Assembly: GCA_936450465.1 (NCBI GenBank)
Contig: OW388299.1
Span: forward strand, 39,939,548 to 40,003,547
Source: Gibbula magus
Taxonomy: Eukaryota > Mollusca > Gastropoda > Trochida > Trochidae
Direction: 5' to 3'
Length of the DNA stretch: 64,000 nucleotides
This document shows positions 25,559 through 36,164 of the stretch, piece after piece. Position 1 is the stretch's first letter. Each line of letters opens with the position of its first letter. The notes beneath the pieces are model-generated. The model had not been told where the DNA came from. It did not search any database and saw nothing but the letters and a program-made list of their open reading frames with translations. A program made the position numbers and the translations under genes.

Positions 25559-25794
25559 GGGCTCCGTTCCATAATAGCGAGCGCTTATAATCGCTCATTG
25601 ATAGCTCAATGTAGCGCTAATGTAGCGCTCAATATAGCTAAATCTCTCCTGAACGACACGGTGCGATTCCTCGAGGTTTGCTCGCTTTGCTGCGTAGCGC
25701 TACATTGAGCAATCGCGTTCAAGAGAGGTTTAATGTAGCGCTCAATGAGCGATTATTTAGAGCTCGCTGTTATGGATGTTATGGAACAGAGCCC
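25559..25794. mobile_element. GGGCTCTGTTCC fold-back family, complete copy
   Basis: It runs from GGGCTCCGTTCCATAATAGC to GTTATGGAACAGAGCCC, 236 bp. The arms carry several copies of 'gctcaatgtagcgct', and the centre reads 'gaacgacacggtgcgattcc', 'ctcgctttgctgcgtagcgc' and 'gagaggtttaatgtagcgct'. The last phrase is the uninterrupted form of the site into which a TTAA MITE inserted in the neighbouring copy at 26520. No open frame of significance. Confidence 0.85.
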
Positions 25795-26103
25795 TTGATA
25801 GACGCACGTGCAATGCGTTGTTATGTTATTCCCTTCACGGGAGTGCATGGACGCGTATTAGAGCTCACGTTAGGTTAGATTCTGCCATTTAAGGCGGTAC
25901 GAGGCAAAACTGAGCTGAAAATCAGGGGAACCAAGGAGCTTTGTGGGCACAAATACCCGGATGGAACAGAAAGGTGCACATGCACTTTATGAAGGGATAT
26001 ACGATTTTAAAAATATAAATATAAATATAAAATAATAAATATATAAACACGCAATTGACCGAATATTGGATTGGTAGTTTACGAACAGGTTATCAAACAT
26101 TAA

Positions 26104-26310
26104 GGCGCTGTAGCACGTGTTTTTGCATATAATGTTTTCTCAAATTTTCCATAATTTATTATTAAAGTTTATACAATATATGACATCTCATTACATGGTC
26201 CGATAAGCCGTTTCCATAGAAAAAGTCTATCCATATTTGAAGAAAATGGTTCGACGTATAAAACGATAGCTGTGTGGAACTCTTCAGTGTAAGAGGTAAA
26301 TGAGTAGGTA
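26104..26310. mobile_element. AGGCGCTGTAGCACG subfamily of TTAA MITE, left part
   Basis: After TTAA at 26100-26103 it reads GGCGCTGTAGCACGTGTTTT and then 'ttctcaaattttcc', close to the element 59653-60186. The right end is not found. Confidence 0.6.
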
Positions 26311-26519
26311 TCATGCGAAGTTGAGAGTTCAAACAGCAAGATAGTTGATCATTCCATCATTGTATCATATTTAAAAGTCAGCTCTGAGTGTTTATGTATC
26401 GATCCATGTACAACCCTTGAATTATCTTCTCAATTAATATAGTATCGGTACACAAACACGACAGCATGGTGAGAAAGTTTAGATGTTTCAGGAATTGCTT
26501 CGCTATGAATTCAACACCA

Positions 26520-27106
26520 GGGTTCCGTTCAATAACAGCGAGCGCTTAAATTGCTCATTGATTGCTCAATGTAGCGCTCAATGTAGCGCTCACTCTCTCT
26601 TGAACGATACAGTGCAAATTCCTCGAAGTTTGCTCGACTTGCTACGTAGCGCTACATTGAGCAATCGCGTTCAAGAGAGGTTTAAAGGGGCAGTAGCACG
26701 TTTTTTCAAATTTTGATTTTTCAAATTTCCTATTTATATTGATAGTTTATGTTATTTATATTAACTTTAGAGGGTAAAACATCTTATTACACAAACCAAT
26801 TATCCGTAGTGGCAATAACTGTGTTGCGTATAAAGCAAACATTGCATGGCGGCCATTTTATTGTGAACACAATTTAATCATTTCGCATAACAAAAACGAT
26901 TCCCATGGCTTTATCGAACCATGTACAATCATTTTTAACTTGATTTTCCGGAGAAATAATGGTCTTTTACTATTGGTGGCATTATTTTTCATTATACATT
27001 TCATCGACTTATTTGAGCGAAAAAAACGTGCTACTGCCCCTTTAATGTAGCGCTCAATGAGCGATTATTAAGCGCTCGCTGTTATGGATGTTATGGAACA
27101 GAGCCC
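26520..27106. mobile_element. GGGCTCTGTTCC fold-back copy interrupted by a TTAA MITE
   Basis: The outer ends are GGGTTCCGTTCAATAACAGC and GTTATGGAACAGAGCCC. The body follows the copy at 25559-25794 until 'gagaggt', where a 356-bp TTAA MITE (26686-27041) is inserted, and resumes at 'tgtagcgctcaatgagcg'. Confidence 0.88.
26686..27041. mobile_element. TTAA-flanked MITE, AGGGGCAGTAGCACG family, copy 2 (nested)
   Basis: Ends AGGGGCAGTAGCACGTTTTT and AACGTGCTACTGCCCCT are flanked by TTAA at 26682-26685 and 27042-27045. Removing the element and one TTAA restores 'gagaggtttaatgtagcgct', exactly the sequence of the sister fold-back at 25559-25794. This proves both the ends and the TTAA target-site duplication. 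Confidence 0.93.
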
Positions 27107-27309
27107 TGATCAGAGCGAAGCTTTGAAATGTGAACCACAGAACCAACTCAACGGACCAATCAGATCATTCGAAAAGGTATCGATTGCGGAGTAACATTCA
27201 CAGGAGAGGTTTTCGTGGTCGATTTTCGAGTTTGAAGAGCTATTTAAGTTATCTTAGGGTGACAATCAGGGGGAAATAAGTCGCGTTTGCGGTGATACGT
27301 ACGTGCGTT

Positions 27310-27485
27310 CATGTGTGAATGAAAGAAAAAGAAAGAGAAAGAAAATATTTTATTATAGTGTCACAGTGTCAAAGGGACATACATAAAACATTGTTAAAAG
27401 TAACATCCGGCCTAAAGGCCTACGAGACCGTGAATATACATTAAAATCAAATATATTCTAGATATAAAATAATACTGAAACAATA
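27310..27485 (-). mobile_element. LINE 3' UTR tail
   Basis: The minus strand reads ...GGCCTTTAGGCCGG..., 'acataaaacattgtt..', then 'gacactgtgacac' and a CT-rich 'ttctttctctttctttttc' end. It matches the tail of the LINE at 53121-53300, including the GGCC-loop-GGCC stem. No coding part is retained. Confidence 0.6.
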
Positions 27486-27945
27486 TATAGACATTCAAAC
27501 ACATAAATGACCTTTAATACGGAAACACACACAAAGACATTACATACATATTTGTTTAAATATGCTTACTTGCAGTCACACATATCCACATGCACTCGAG
27601 CGCACATATTTCATTCATACCATATACTTAAACAGACACATACACACATACCTTAGTACGGGCATCTACACACATACTTACATGCGTACCTACAAGGATA
27701 CACATACAGATGTGCTTACGTAACATACATACGTGATACATACATACATACATACATACATACATACATACATACATACTTGTACATACCCATACATGTA
27801 CACTTGCATCCCTGTGTACATACATGAACATACATACACACATGCACACCCAGATCCAGACTCACACACACGCACAGCCAAACTCAGACCCACAGGCACA
27901 CCCAGACCCAGACCCAGACCCAGAATGTGTGAATGTCACCAATTC
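27486..27945. repeat. ACAT/ACAC microsatellite and CAGACC repeats
   Basis: (CATA)n at about 27738-27780 is surrounded by ACACAT-rich sequence and 'cccagacccagacccagac' at 27901-27922. Cys/Val/Met-rich open frames over this region are artefacts. Confidence 0.85.
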
Positions 27946-28044
27946 TTAGCGTAAATCTTGATCAAATGTTGAATGGACCCTTAGATAGACAATATGGCTG
28001 CTAATATAGGGTGTATGTTGTTTTAACCTACGTTTTATCTACTT

Positions 28045-28270
28045 TTTAATTTCGATAACGAGTGGACACCAACTGAAATCGCCCGAACTTGGGACACTTT
28101 TCACTGGCTTGGAGCGGACGCAATAGTAACTGCAATAAGTGTAATCTGTTAATTTGAAAATGTTCCTCTTGAATATGTTCTATATGTAAATTATTTAAAA
28201 AATAAATATTTGAAAGTTGGAATTGTTTTGATAAATATTTTGCTAGAGGTTCAATTAACAGTTCCATGAA
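28045..28270 (+). pseudogene. possible decayed LINE C-terminus
   Basis: The plus strand has CNKCNLLI with in-frame stops, then KYFARGSIN, weakly resembling the zinc-knuckle tails seen at 5278 and 56590. No 3' tail is preserved. Low confidence; it may be chance. Confidence 0.2.
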
Positions 28271-28490
28271 AAAAATCGAAATAAAGTGTTTTAATGCAGT
28301 ACATATAGGAAACTCCAGAATACATCAAATTGTATGAACATACAAAAAGAAGAAAATCATTTATTACAATGATTTAGAATATTGGTATTCAAATGTAATT
28401 ATTCTGTTAAGTATTGAGATTTCGATATGCCAATATTACCTTGGTTCGTACACTATTACATTTTCTTTGTAAACAATTGTAAGGTCTTAA

Positions 28491-28759
28491 AGGGGCAGTA
28501 GCACGTTTTTCCGCTGAAATAAGTCGATGAAATATATTTGAAAAATAATGTCACCAATAGTAAAACACCCTTCTCTCTACGGAAAAATGGCCGCCATGCA
28601 AATTTTGCATTATAGGCAACATCGCTATTATCACTGCGGATAATTGGTTTGTGTAATAAGTTGTTTTACCCTCTAAAGTAAATATAACTGACATAAACTA
28701 ACATTATAAATGGGAAATTTGCAAAAATAAAATTTGCAAAAAAACGTGCTACTTCCCCT
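28491..28759. mobile_element. TTAA-flanked MITE, AGGGGCAGTAGCACG family, copy 3
   Basis: Ends AGGGGCAGTAGCACGTTTTT and AACGTGCTACTTCCCCT, TTAA at 28487-28490 and 28760-28763. It is inverted relative to copies 1 and 2 ('ggccgccatgcaaattttg') and shorter by about 85 bp. It is followed by 'taaaagtaaaaagtaaaagt' tandem. Confidence 0.88.
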
Positions 28760-29267
28760 TTAAATAAAAGTAAAAAGTAAAAGTAAATAAAAGTAAAAAG
28801 TAAAAGTAAATAAGAAGTTTAGCGCTCACATCGTTTTTGCGTCAATACCTACGAACGTGACTGTATTCTAACGACGCATGTGGCAGTAGCTAAGAATTTA
28901 TGATCGGAAGCAGGCTCTATATTAATGACATATTACTTTCAGTACTTTAACTTCTGATACATTTTTGGTCATGGATTATTCGTTACGTATTTTGGGATAT
29001 GAAGAATCATTTTGATAAATAGTTAAAACCACTGACGCATGTCGTAACATTACGAACCTCGGGCGAGTTGAGACGCAATTAAAACCGTTCTTTTTCGATT
29101 AATCTAAAACAATTCTGCATACCTCCTATGTCCAATTCTACTAAAATTCTTTATATTCAAAATTTTGTTTTGTTGGATTTGACATTTTACAGATAATTAT
29201 TTATACTTTCATATAACATCTGAATAGGATTACTGCCCGAACCCCGGTCGGCGTGGCCCTACTAATA

Positions 29268-29400
29268 AACTACCAGGCAAAAGATAGTACTCACTTCTGT
29301 TGGTGTTACCATATGTATGGTTTTCAATTGCAAATATTTCATGTTTTCGATGCCATAATCTAAAACTGAAAAGTACAGGTACTGACATTTTTTGGGGTGG
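29268..29400. mobile_element. GGCAAAAGA MITE relative, left part
   Basis: 'aaactaccaggcaaaagata' and 'ggttttcaattgcaaatatt' match the intronic MITE 1706-2202. No right end. Confidence 0.5.
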
Positions 29401-30567
29401 TACAATGCACAATCCAAGTTTTTATCTCTATATTTGGTCTTAAATATCTGGATTTGAGACCTAATACATTTGCGAAGTAACATCATCAAATTGATAGAAG
29501 CTTTCTTGGTTAATCGTCCTCAACGTGTTCGTGTGAATTATACACTCTCTAATACCAATCTCCTAAGTACCGGTGCTCCTCAAGGATGTGTCTTGTCTCC
29601 TGTCCTCTTCACTCTTTATACAAATGACTGTGTATCTCAATTATCCTCTTGTTTGAATTTCAAATTTGAGTATGATGCTGCTTTGGGTTTTCATCAGTCG
29701 GAATTAGAGTATAGAGAAAATATTGAATCGTTCATTATATGGTGTAAAGAAAATTTCCTTTCTCTGAATATTAGTAAAACAAAGGAAATGATAATTGATT
29801 TCCGTACGAAAAAGGACAAACTAGAGCCAGTTCATATTGACGGGCAGGAAGTTGAAATAGTAGACGAGTATAAATATCTGGGTACGATAATTGACAACAA
29901 ACTTTCATGGAAATCTAATTCACACCGTGTACATGCAAAGGCACAACAAAGACTTTTCTTCCTGCGAAAATTAAGATCTTTTGATGTAGACTGCAGTATT
30001 CTGAGATTATTCTACCAAACGTTTATCAATAGCATACGGACTTTCTGCTTCCATGCATGGTATGGAAATCTTCCTCTAAGACAAAAAAAAATAAAATTGA
30101 CAAAATTGTAAACACCTCCAGTAAAATTTGCGGCTTCAATTTTGAGCATCTTTCATTCCAGTTTGATTCTAGAGTTAAAAAGAAGGCTCTAGCCATTCAA
30201 TCAGACCCATCGCACTTTCTTAATTAATATTATGAATTTCTACCATCTGGACGTCGTTTCAAAATCTGGCATTTAAAAACTAACAGAGCATCAACATACA
30301 GTATAAACATTCTAAACCTTCACACCAAATAGCAATTACGTAACTCTTGAAACACGACATGATTGATTAAAGTATGCCATATATATATATGTCATATTTA
30401 GTACCCATCAACACATAGTATGTTATTATTGTTTTGGTTTTTTAATATTGTATTCATGTATTGTTATTTTGTATTGTATTCTACAAAGACTCTTTTAGTG
30501 TAAGACACATTTCCCATCTGGGATAATAAAGTTTATCTTATCTTATCTTATCTTATCTTATCTTATC
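29401..30567 (+). pseudogene. LINE reverse transcriptase fragment (Rex1/L2/CR1-like), (TTATC)n tail
   Basis: A 213-codon open frame encodes FLVNRPQRVRVN, GAPQGCVLSPVLFTLYTND, WCKENFLSLNISKTKEM, EYKYLGTIIDNKLSW and FFLRKLRSF. These are RT motifs 3 to 7 and the thumb region. The catalytic box that should read FADDAAL reads FEYDAAL, so the first essential aspartate is gone. After a frameshift, FLPSGRRFKIW near 30235 matches the conserved C-terminus. The element ends 'gggataataaagtttatc' plus (TTATC)n at 30533-30567, typical of Rex1/L2-type LINEs. 5'-truncated and dead. Confidence 0.85.
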
Positions 30568-30594
30568 ATTTTAATTCTTTAGTGACCAGTCCTA

Positions 30595-30692
30595 TGCATG
30601 ATGACGCACAAAAGAAACGCACCACACTCATTGCAAGCTCCGTTCCATAACAGCGAGCGCTTATAATGCTCATTGATCGCTCAATGTTGCCG
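30595..30692. mobile_element. fragments: Tc1-type end and GGGCTCTGTTCC fold-back end
   Basis: 'gcacaaaagaaacgcaccac' is a Tc1-MITE end, followed directly by GCTCCGTTCCATAACAGCGA, the left end of the fold-back family, which breaks off after 'gctcaatgttgcc'. Confidence 0.6.
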
Positions 30693-30699
30693 TGCCCCT

Positions 30700-31578
30700 A
30701 TGGGGGTCTTCTACGGTTGAGTGTATGCTGTTATTCAAGTTTTATAAGAGGAAGTTACACATTTACATTATCAGTCTTTGACAAATGGAGTTTCTCTCAT
30801 GGAAAATTGAAATTTTGAAGACACATTTAAAAGCCATCGAGTGAGAGTATTTCGTTTAAGAAAACACTTATGTTTTTCAATAACACCTTTGAGTGCTTTT
30901 TATTCAGTGACACATATGTCTCACTATTTAACAGAAAGTCTAATGTACATAGATGTAGTCACGGAGTGTTAGTGTTGGTTTTTATAAAAGAAAGGTACTT
31001 ATGATGAAGACGTTTGCTTTGAATATACTAAGGTAAATTCAATAGAACGAGTAATTCAAATATGCTTAATAGCATTTTTAAAATGAATATAATAAAATGC
31101 ATGTTTTAAAAATGATTATTAAAAGATGAACTCATTTGGCAAATTTTTAAAGAATAATGCAACCTCGGAGAATATAGGGAGAACAAACAATGTCAACCCT
31201 ATGCAAACTGCTCTTGCTTAGTTCAGGAAAATATTTTGTTTAGAAAAACGTGGCGACTACATGTACCTGCAAACGAAGCTTGGGTGTATTTAAAACAATA
31301 TTGACTATTGCTTTCATGTTTATATACGCTAGTTTATATAAATATGTTGACGTTCTATCATTATTTAGTTTATTTGGTAGAACTTGTTTTTTTTGTTTTG
31401 AGAAATTATGGAATATTGAAATGCAGTTGCAATCTATTCATGTGTATGCATTTAGTTTAGGAAAACATGTGCTGTTAATTAAAACGTTCAATATTGCTTG
31501 TATTTCTCAAAATAACCTTTACGTTGGTTTAGTTTGTGAACATACTTTGAATATTGAGAAAGCATTTGTTAGACTTAA
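30700..31578. other. no gene seen
   Basis: AT-rich sequence. A 120-codon open frame at 31250-31612 (Phe/Leu/Tyr-rich) runs into the MITE at 31579 and shows no family motif or splice signals. I do not consider it a gene. Confidence 0.5.
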
Positions 31579-31935
31579 AGGGGCAGTAGCACGTTTTTTC
31601 GAAAAAAAATAAGGCGATGAAATGAATTTGAAAAATAATTTCACCAAGAATTAAACACCCTTCCCTCTTCGGAAAATCTAGTTAAAAATGAGTGTACATA
31701 GCTCATATAAGCCATGGGAATAGTTTTTTGTCATTCGAAATAATAAAATGTGTTCACAATAAAATGGCCACCATGCAATTTTTGCTTTATACGCAACACC
31801 GTTATTGCCACTACGCATAGTTGGTTTGTGTAATAAGATTTGTTACCCTCTAAAGTAAATTAAAATGACACAAACTATCATTAAAAATAGAAAATTTGAA
31901 AAAAATATTTTTGAAAAAATCGTGCTACTGCTCCT
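31579..31935. mobile_element. TTAA-flanked MITE, AGGGGCAGTAGCACG family, copy 4
   Basis: Ends AGGGGCAGTAGCACGTTTTT and ATCGTGCTACTGCTCCT, TTAA at 31575-31578 and 31936-31939. 357 bp. It stands 47 bp left of the mariner. Confidence 0.87.
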
Positions 31936-32156
31936 TTAAGAAATGCTTTTTTGGGGAATGATCGAGTACAGGATACACCATACGAGGGGCGTTCAATAAG
32001 TGTTGCAAGCGGGGCATTGGTGTTTACATAAACAGTGTCAGCTTATAGCAGGTGTTACTATAGTCAAAACATAACATTGACACATGTCAAAACAATTTCT
32101 AGACATAACAATTATTTAGATATAATAGCTGCGCTGACCTAGGGGTCTCCATAATC

Positions 32157-33176
32157 ATGGATTCTCTCAAACATGAACAACGCGCTGTGATCAAGTTCCT
32201 TACTAAAGAGGGATGCAAAGCTACAGAAATACATAATCGTATGTGTAATGTGATGGGTAAGGATGCTCCTAACTTTTCAACAGTTTGTCGCTGGTCTCTT
32301 CAGTTCAAGCGGGGCAGGGAGTCCTTAGACGATGACCCACGGTCAGGCAGGCCATCTGAAGTCACCCGACCGGAAGTTATTGCCGCTATCGAAAGACGAA
32401 TTTTAGCTGACCGCCGTGTTAAAGTTTCTGAACTGTCTTTGGAATTCCAGATATCAGTTGGAAGTGTTGAAAAAATAATTCATGACCATCTTGGTATGTC
32501 CAAGGTATCTGCAAGATGGGTACCCAGAAACCTCACAGCACAAGATCGCCAGAAAAGAACCGAAAGTTGCATGGAGCTCCTGGATCGGTTTAATGCGGAT
32601 GAAGCCAGGTTTTTGTCTCGTCTGGTGACAGGTGACGAAACCTGGATCCACCACTGGGACCCGGAAACTAAACTGGAATCCAAGCAATCGAAGCACCCGA
32701 GTTCACCGCCTCCCCTGAAGTTTCGCACTCAACCATCAGCTGGCAAGGTTATGGTGACAATATTTTGGGATGCAAAAGGCATATTATTAATTGATTACTT
32801 GCCAACCAAAACTACAATGAATGGTCAATATTATGCCACCCTAATGCAAGAATTGCGAAAGACAATTCGACAGAAACGCCGTGGAATGTTGACACGTGGT
32901 GTTCTGATTTTGCATGACAACGCTCCAGTCCACAAGTCAAGAGTTGCACAGGCCGCTATACGTGATTGTGGATTCGAACAGCTTAACCACCCACCCTACA
33001 GCCCAGACCTAGCCCCCAGTGACTACTTCCTGTTCAGAAACCTGAAATCCGCCCTACGTGGAAGGCACTTCCGGGATGACGAAGACGTCAAAGCTGCCAC
33101 AGAGGCGTGGTTAGGGGGGCAAACGGAAGACTTCTACAAAAGGGGCATCAAAAGTCTTAAAGGAAGGCTGAAATGA
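32157..33176 (+). pseudogene. mariner transposase, C-terminus displaced by insertion
   Basis: A 339-codon frame starts with ATG at 32157, about 175 bp inside the left terminal repeat. An N-terminal helix-turn-helix paired-like region (residues 1-110) is followed by WVPRNLT (121-127). The catalytic triad is D160 (TGDETW), D254 (HDNAPVHKS) and D289 (APSDYFLF), with exactly 34 residues between the last two: DD34D, the mariner signature. All three aspartates are present. From 33161 the frame enters the inserted element and stops after GRLK. The authentic last residues, KWNKCIEVKGNYIEK then stop, lie at about 35688-35735 beyond the insertion. The catalytic part is otherwise intact, so the disruption may be young. 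Activity of the chimeric protein is unknown. Confidence 0.92.
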
Positions 33177-35679
33177 ATTATTTTCTATTGAATTCTTAAC
33201 TGCAATTGGTTCATCAGACTATTTTGTGCAAAAAGAAACCAAAAATAAATCCATATGTTGTTCCTATATTAAACTAGAGCGGCTTAAAAACACCCAAAAA
33301 CATCGTCTGCTTTTCACCCGTGACCAACAAACCAAAAATGGGGCGGGGCTTAGAGAGTTGGAAGATACCGGAAGTGACGTACGTGAAGGGACGGGGTGTA
33401 AACATTCGCTTACTATTTACAATGGCAAACACTGGGGAATCGGTCAGTTAATCTGCTATATCTACGCTTTGCAATGATGCCACATCGCTGTTCTGCTGTG
33501 TAATCTGTTCGAGTAATGTTAGTTATCAAGTTTCACTTTACAAATGCACCAAAATATCGTTATATATATCAAATCAAATATAATTGGTATAACTAGTGAG
33601 AGACGGTGGATTCATAGACGTTCGTAGACATAGGATAAATCAATGCTAATGATATATAAGATGACAAAATGAAACCAAGATATGATAATATGAACGAAGT
33701 ACAGTTTAGACAACGAAATCAGATAGTCGGTGTTGTTGTTATTTTTTGTTAGAGATTGTTTGTGTTTAAAATAAAAAAACAAACGTGAGATAAGCACGCC
33801 GGCGAAGTAGACCCTATTGTGAGCCATCGACAATAAAAGCACTTCACAACATCCTGTTTTTAAACATCGTTAATCAACCGACAACCTAATTTACTAACTG
33901 TACATTACAAAAAACAAAATAACTCACCACATATTTTAAAACATCAAAAGAATAATACGTCTACGAATCCACCTACGAAAACATCGCATCCCAATGTTAC
34001 CTTTTACGATTTAGTTATCACTTATTACACATTAAAACATTCAGAATTCATAGTTTATAAGATAATGGTTTCAATAAAATGTGTGGTTAATCAAATATAA
34101 TCAAATAAACATCGTATTAAATTGACAATTCATCAAGAGTGTCAATTAATGTAAGAAACTTACCTTATAACCGTATCCAAAAGGACAATATGAATATCCA
34201 AATGCACATTAGACACAAAATGTTAACCTATAATTTCATCAATGACAGTACTTGGAAACAGAAGATGGTCAAATAATAACCCTCTTTCAGCAAAAGTCTT
34301 TTCGCAAATGGCAAGATAGAAAACCAAATAGTTATGATGATTTTACACTAAAAATAATTTCATTGGTACATTAGATTTAAACAAGAGTTTTTATTGGATA
34401 ACTTGATAGAGATATGTTCATTGGCTGAAATTTCTAGACTGAATGTCGCGTTAAGTGTATTGTGTGTCACCAAGACAGGACGTTGGCAATAAACATGACA
34501 TGCTGGTCATCGACTTGTGTTATATAATTAAGTCGGTCCAGTAAACTTGTTATCTGTACAAACATAATTACACTCCTTCCTTCTCACATACTCAGCTTCT
34601 TAATTGCGTAAACTAATGTGCTGTAACAACACTTCTCCCCTTTGATCTGGAAGAAACATCTATATGGTCCGCTAAACTGAGAATTGTGTGTTGATGTGCA
34701 GAAGTGACACATAAAAGCTATCAGACTATTAATTAAACCATTTCGTTTTCATTAACGATATGTTCATTAAAATGCTTCTGGTAACATAATTCTTTTATTC
34801 GATAATGTTCGTTGTCTATATCAATCTGTGTATATGTTTAGCGTGCACAATAGAGCAATCTTCATGTAAATTTCATTGAGCTTGTTGACCAAAACAGTTC
34901 ATTTATTTATTCATGAAAGTGAAGTGAAAATGGTTTGCATTCCGTTACATCATATATAGAATATTTTAATTGACAAACATAAAATACAGTAATCTTTTAT
35001 ATTAAATACAAAATGTTATTTATAAATCTGCAACGTTGTCTCGCTTGTTTGAACAGTCAATCGTTCAGTGTATATGAAGTTATACCTACCATATATATTT
35101 ATTTATTAATACATACAAAACAAAATTAACATGCCGATTATTCAACATACTTTGATCAATTGATGCTACTTAATCTCTGTTCACCCGATTCCCGCGATAA
35201 TCTTCTTCCCTTGTTTCAGTGTCACTTGAACTGTCATACCTTCCCTTCTAGTTCCGCGATTAATTGGTACAAACATACTATACAAAAGCGCAGAATGTAC
35301 TCTAATAAAGCACGCCCCGGTTGTTGTAACCATATAAAATCGCTAGTTGAATAGTTTAGTAATCCGTTTATCGAAAATTTGGGTTGTTTTGATGAAGTTT
35401 TCTGTCTTATATGAGCAGTTTAAAAGTGGGGAAAACGCGTTAAATTATGATTAGCGGCCATGTAGAGGCTCCTTCACGTACGTCACAGCCCGATACGCTT
35501 CAGTGACCACCCCCGCCCATTTTCATTCTGGTCGCCGGGGCTTAATTGGGCACTTTTAAAAAAAAGCCGTATATAAGTTATTTATGGGTCGATTTCAAAA
35601 ATTTAAAATCTAGCAATTGTCAAATTGAAACCCCTTTTCAACGAATCCGAAAGTGACCATATGTCATTTCATCTAACCT
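33161..35679. mobile_element. 2.5 kb non-autonomous TTAA element (Kolobok- or piggyBac-like) nested in mariner
   Basis: The left end AGGAAGGCTGAAATGA is an imperfect inverse of the right end TCATTTCATCTAACCT. Identical TTAA lies outside both ends (33157-33160, 35680-35683). Long imperfect subterminal inversions extend about 300 bp, including 'gacgtacgtgaagg' (33375) against 'ccttcacgtacgtc' (35472), and 'aaaatggggcggggc' against 'cacccccgcccatttt'. The AT-rich middle (33480-35400) has no transposase; the longest frames are under 85 codons. AGG termini with TTAA duplication suggest Kolobok (inference). Confidence 0.88.
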
Positions 35680-35869
35680 TTAAAGAGAAATGGAATAAGT
35701 GTATTGAGGTGAAGGGTAACTATATTGAAAAATAAAAGTAAAAAATTGACTACGCGAGTTGGTTTTATATTGAAGTTGTAACACTTATTGAACGCCCCTC
35801 GTATGTATACACTACCACTAGGAAACGTCTTGTTACGTAGAAAGAGTATATGAAACCGGATTCACATTG

Positions 35870-36085
35870 TCAAGGAATGTTGTATATATGAAATAATGAT
35901 GGAATTTTGTGTGAAATGATAATGGAATTTTGTGAGAAATGATAATGGAATTTTGTGTGAGATGACAATGGAAGTTTGTGTGAAATTGTAATTGCATTTT
36001 GTGTGAAATAACAATGGAAATTTGTGTGAAATGATAATGGAATATTGAGTGAAATTGTAATGAAGGTTTTTGTGAAATGATATAT
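35870..36085. repeat. minisatellite, 20-23-bp unit (gaaatgataatggaattttgtgt)
   Basis: About nine diverged units of the type 'tgaaatgataatggaatttt' lie within 70 bp of the right end of the mariner. Minus-strand frames (HFTQ-type repeats) are artefacts. Confidence 0.85.
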
Positions 36086-36164
36086 TTTCTTTTTGGCGAA
36101 ATGATCATGAGTTTTGAGTGCAATATTTACCCAATGTGTCAACTGTAACAATGATTGTTGCCAG

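Larger units (their letters stand above)
31983..35801 (+). mobile_element. mariner (DD34D) split by a 2.5 kb TTAA element
   Basis: Terminal inverted repeats CGAGGGGCGTTCAATAAGTG (left, 31983) and CACTTATTGAACGCCCCTCG (right, ending 35801) are flanked by TA at 31981-31982 and 35802-35803. A normal mariner is about 1.3 kb; this one is 3.8 kb because 33161-35679 is a nested element. Subtracting it and one TTAA leaves about 1.3 kb, the expected size. Confidence 0.93.

Noticed and set aside
31250..31612. 120-codon hydrophobic membrane protein
   Set aside because: The frame runs into a MITE, is AT-driven in composition and lacks homologous motifs.
32157..33176. Intact, functional mariner transposase gene
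   Set aside because: The catalytic triad is present, but the C-terminus is foreign and the real end lies 2.5 kb away beyond an insertion.
33226..35400. Transposase gene inside the nested TTAA element
   Set aside because: No frame exceeds about 85 codons and none shows DDE/D or zinc-finger motifs.
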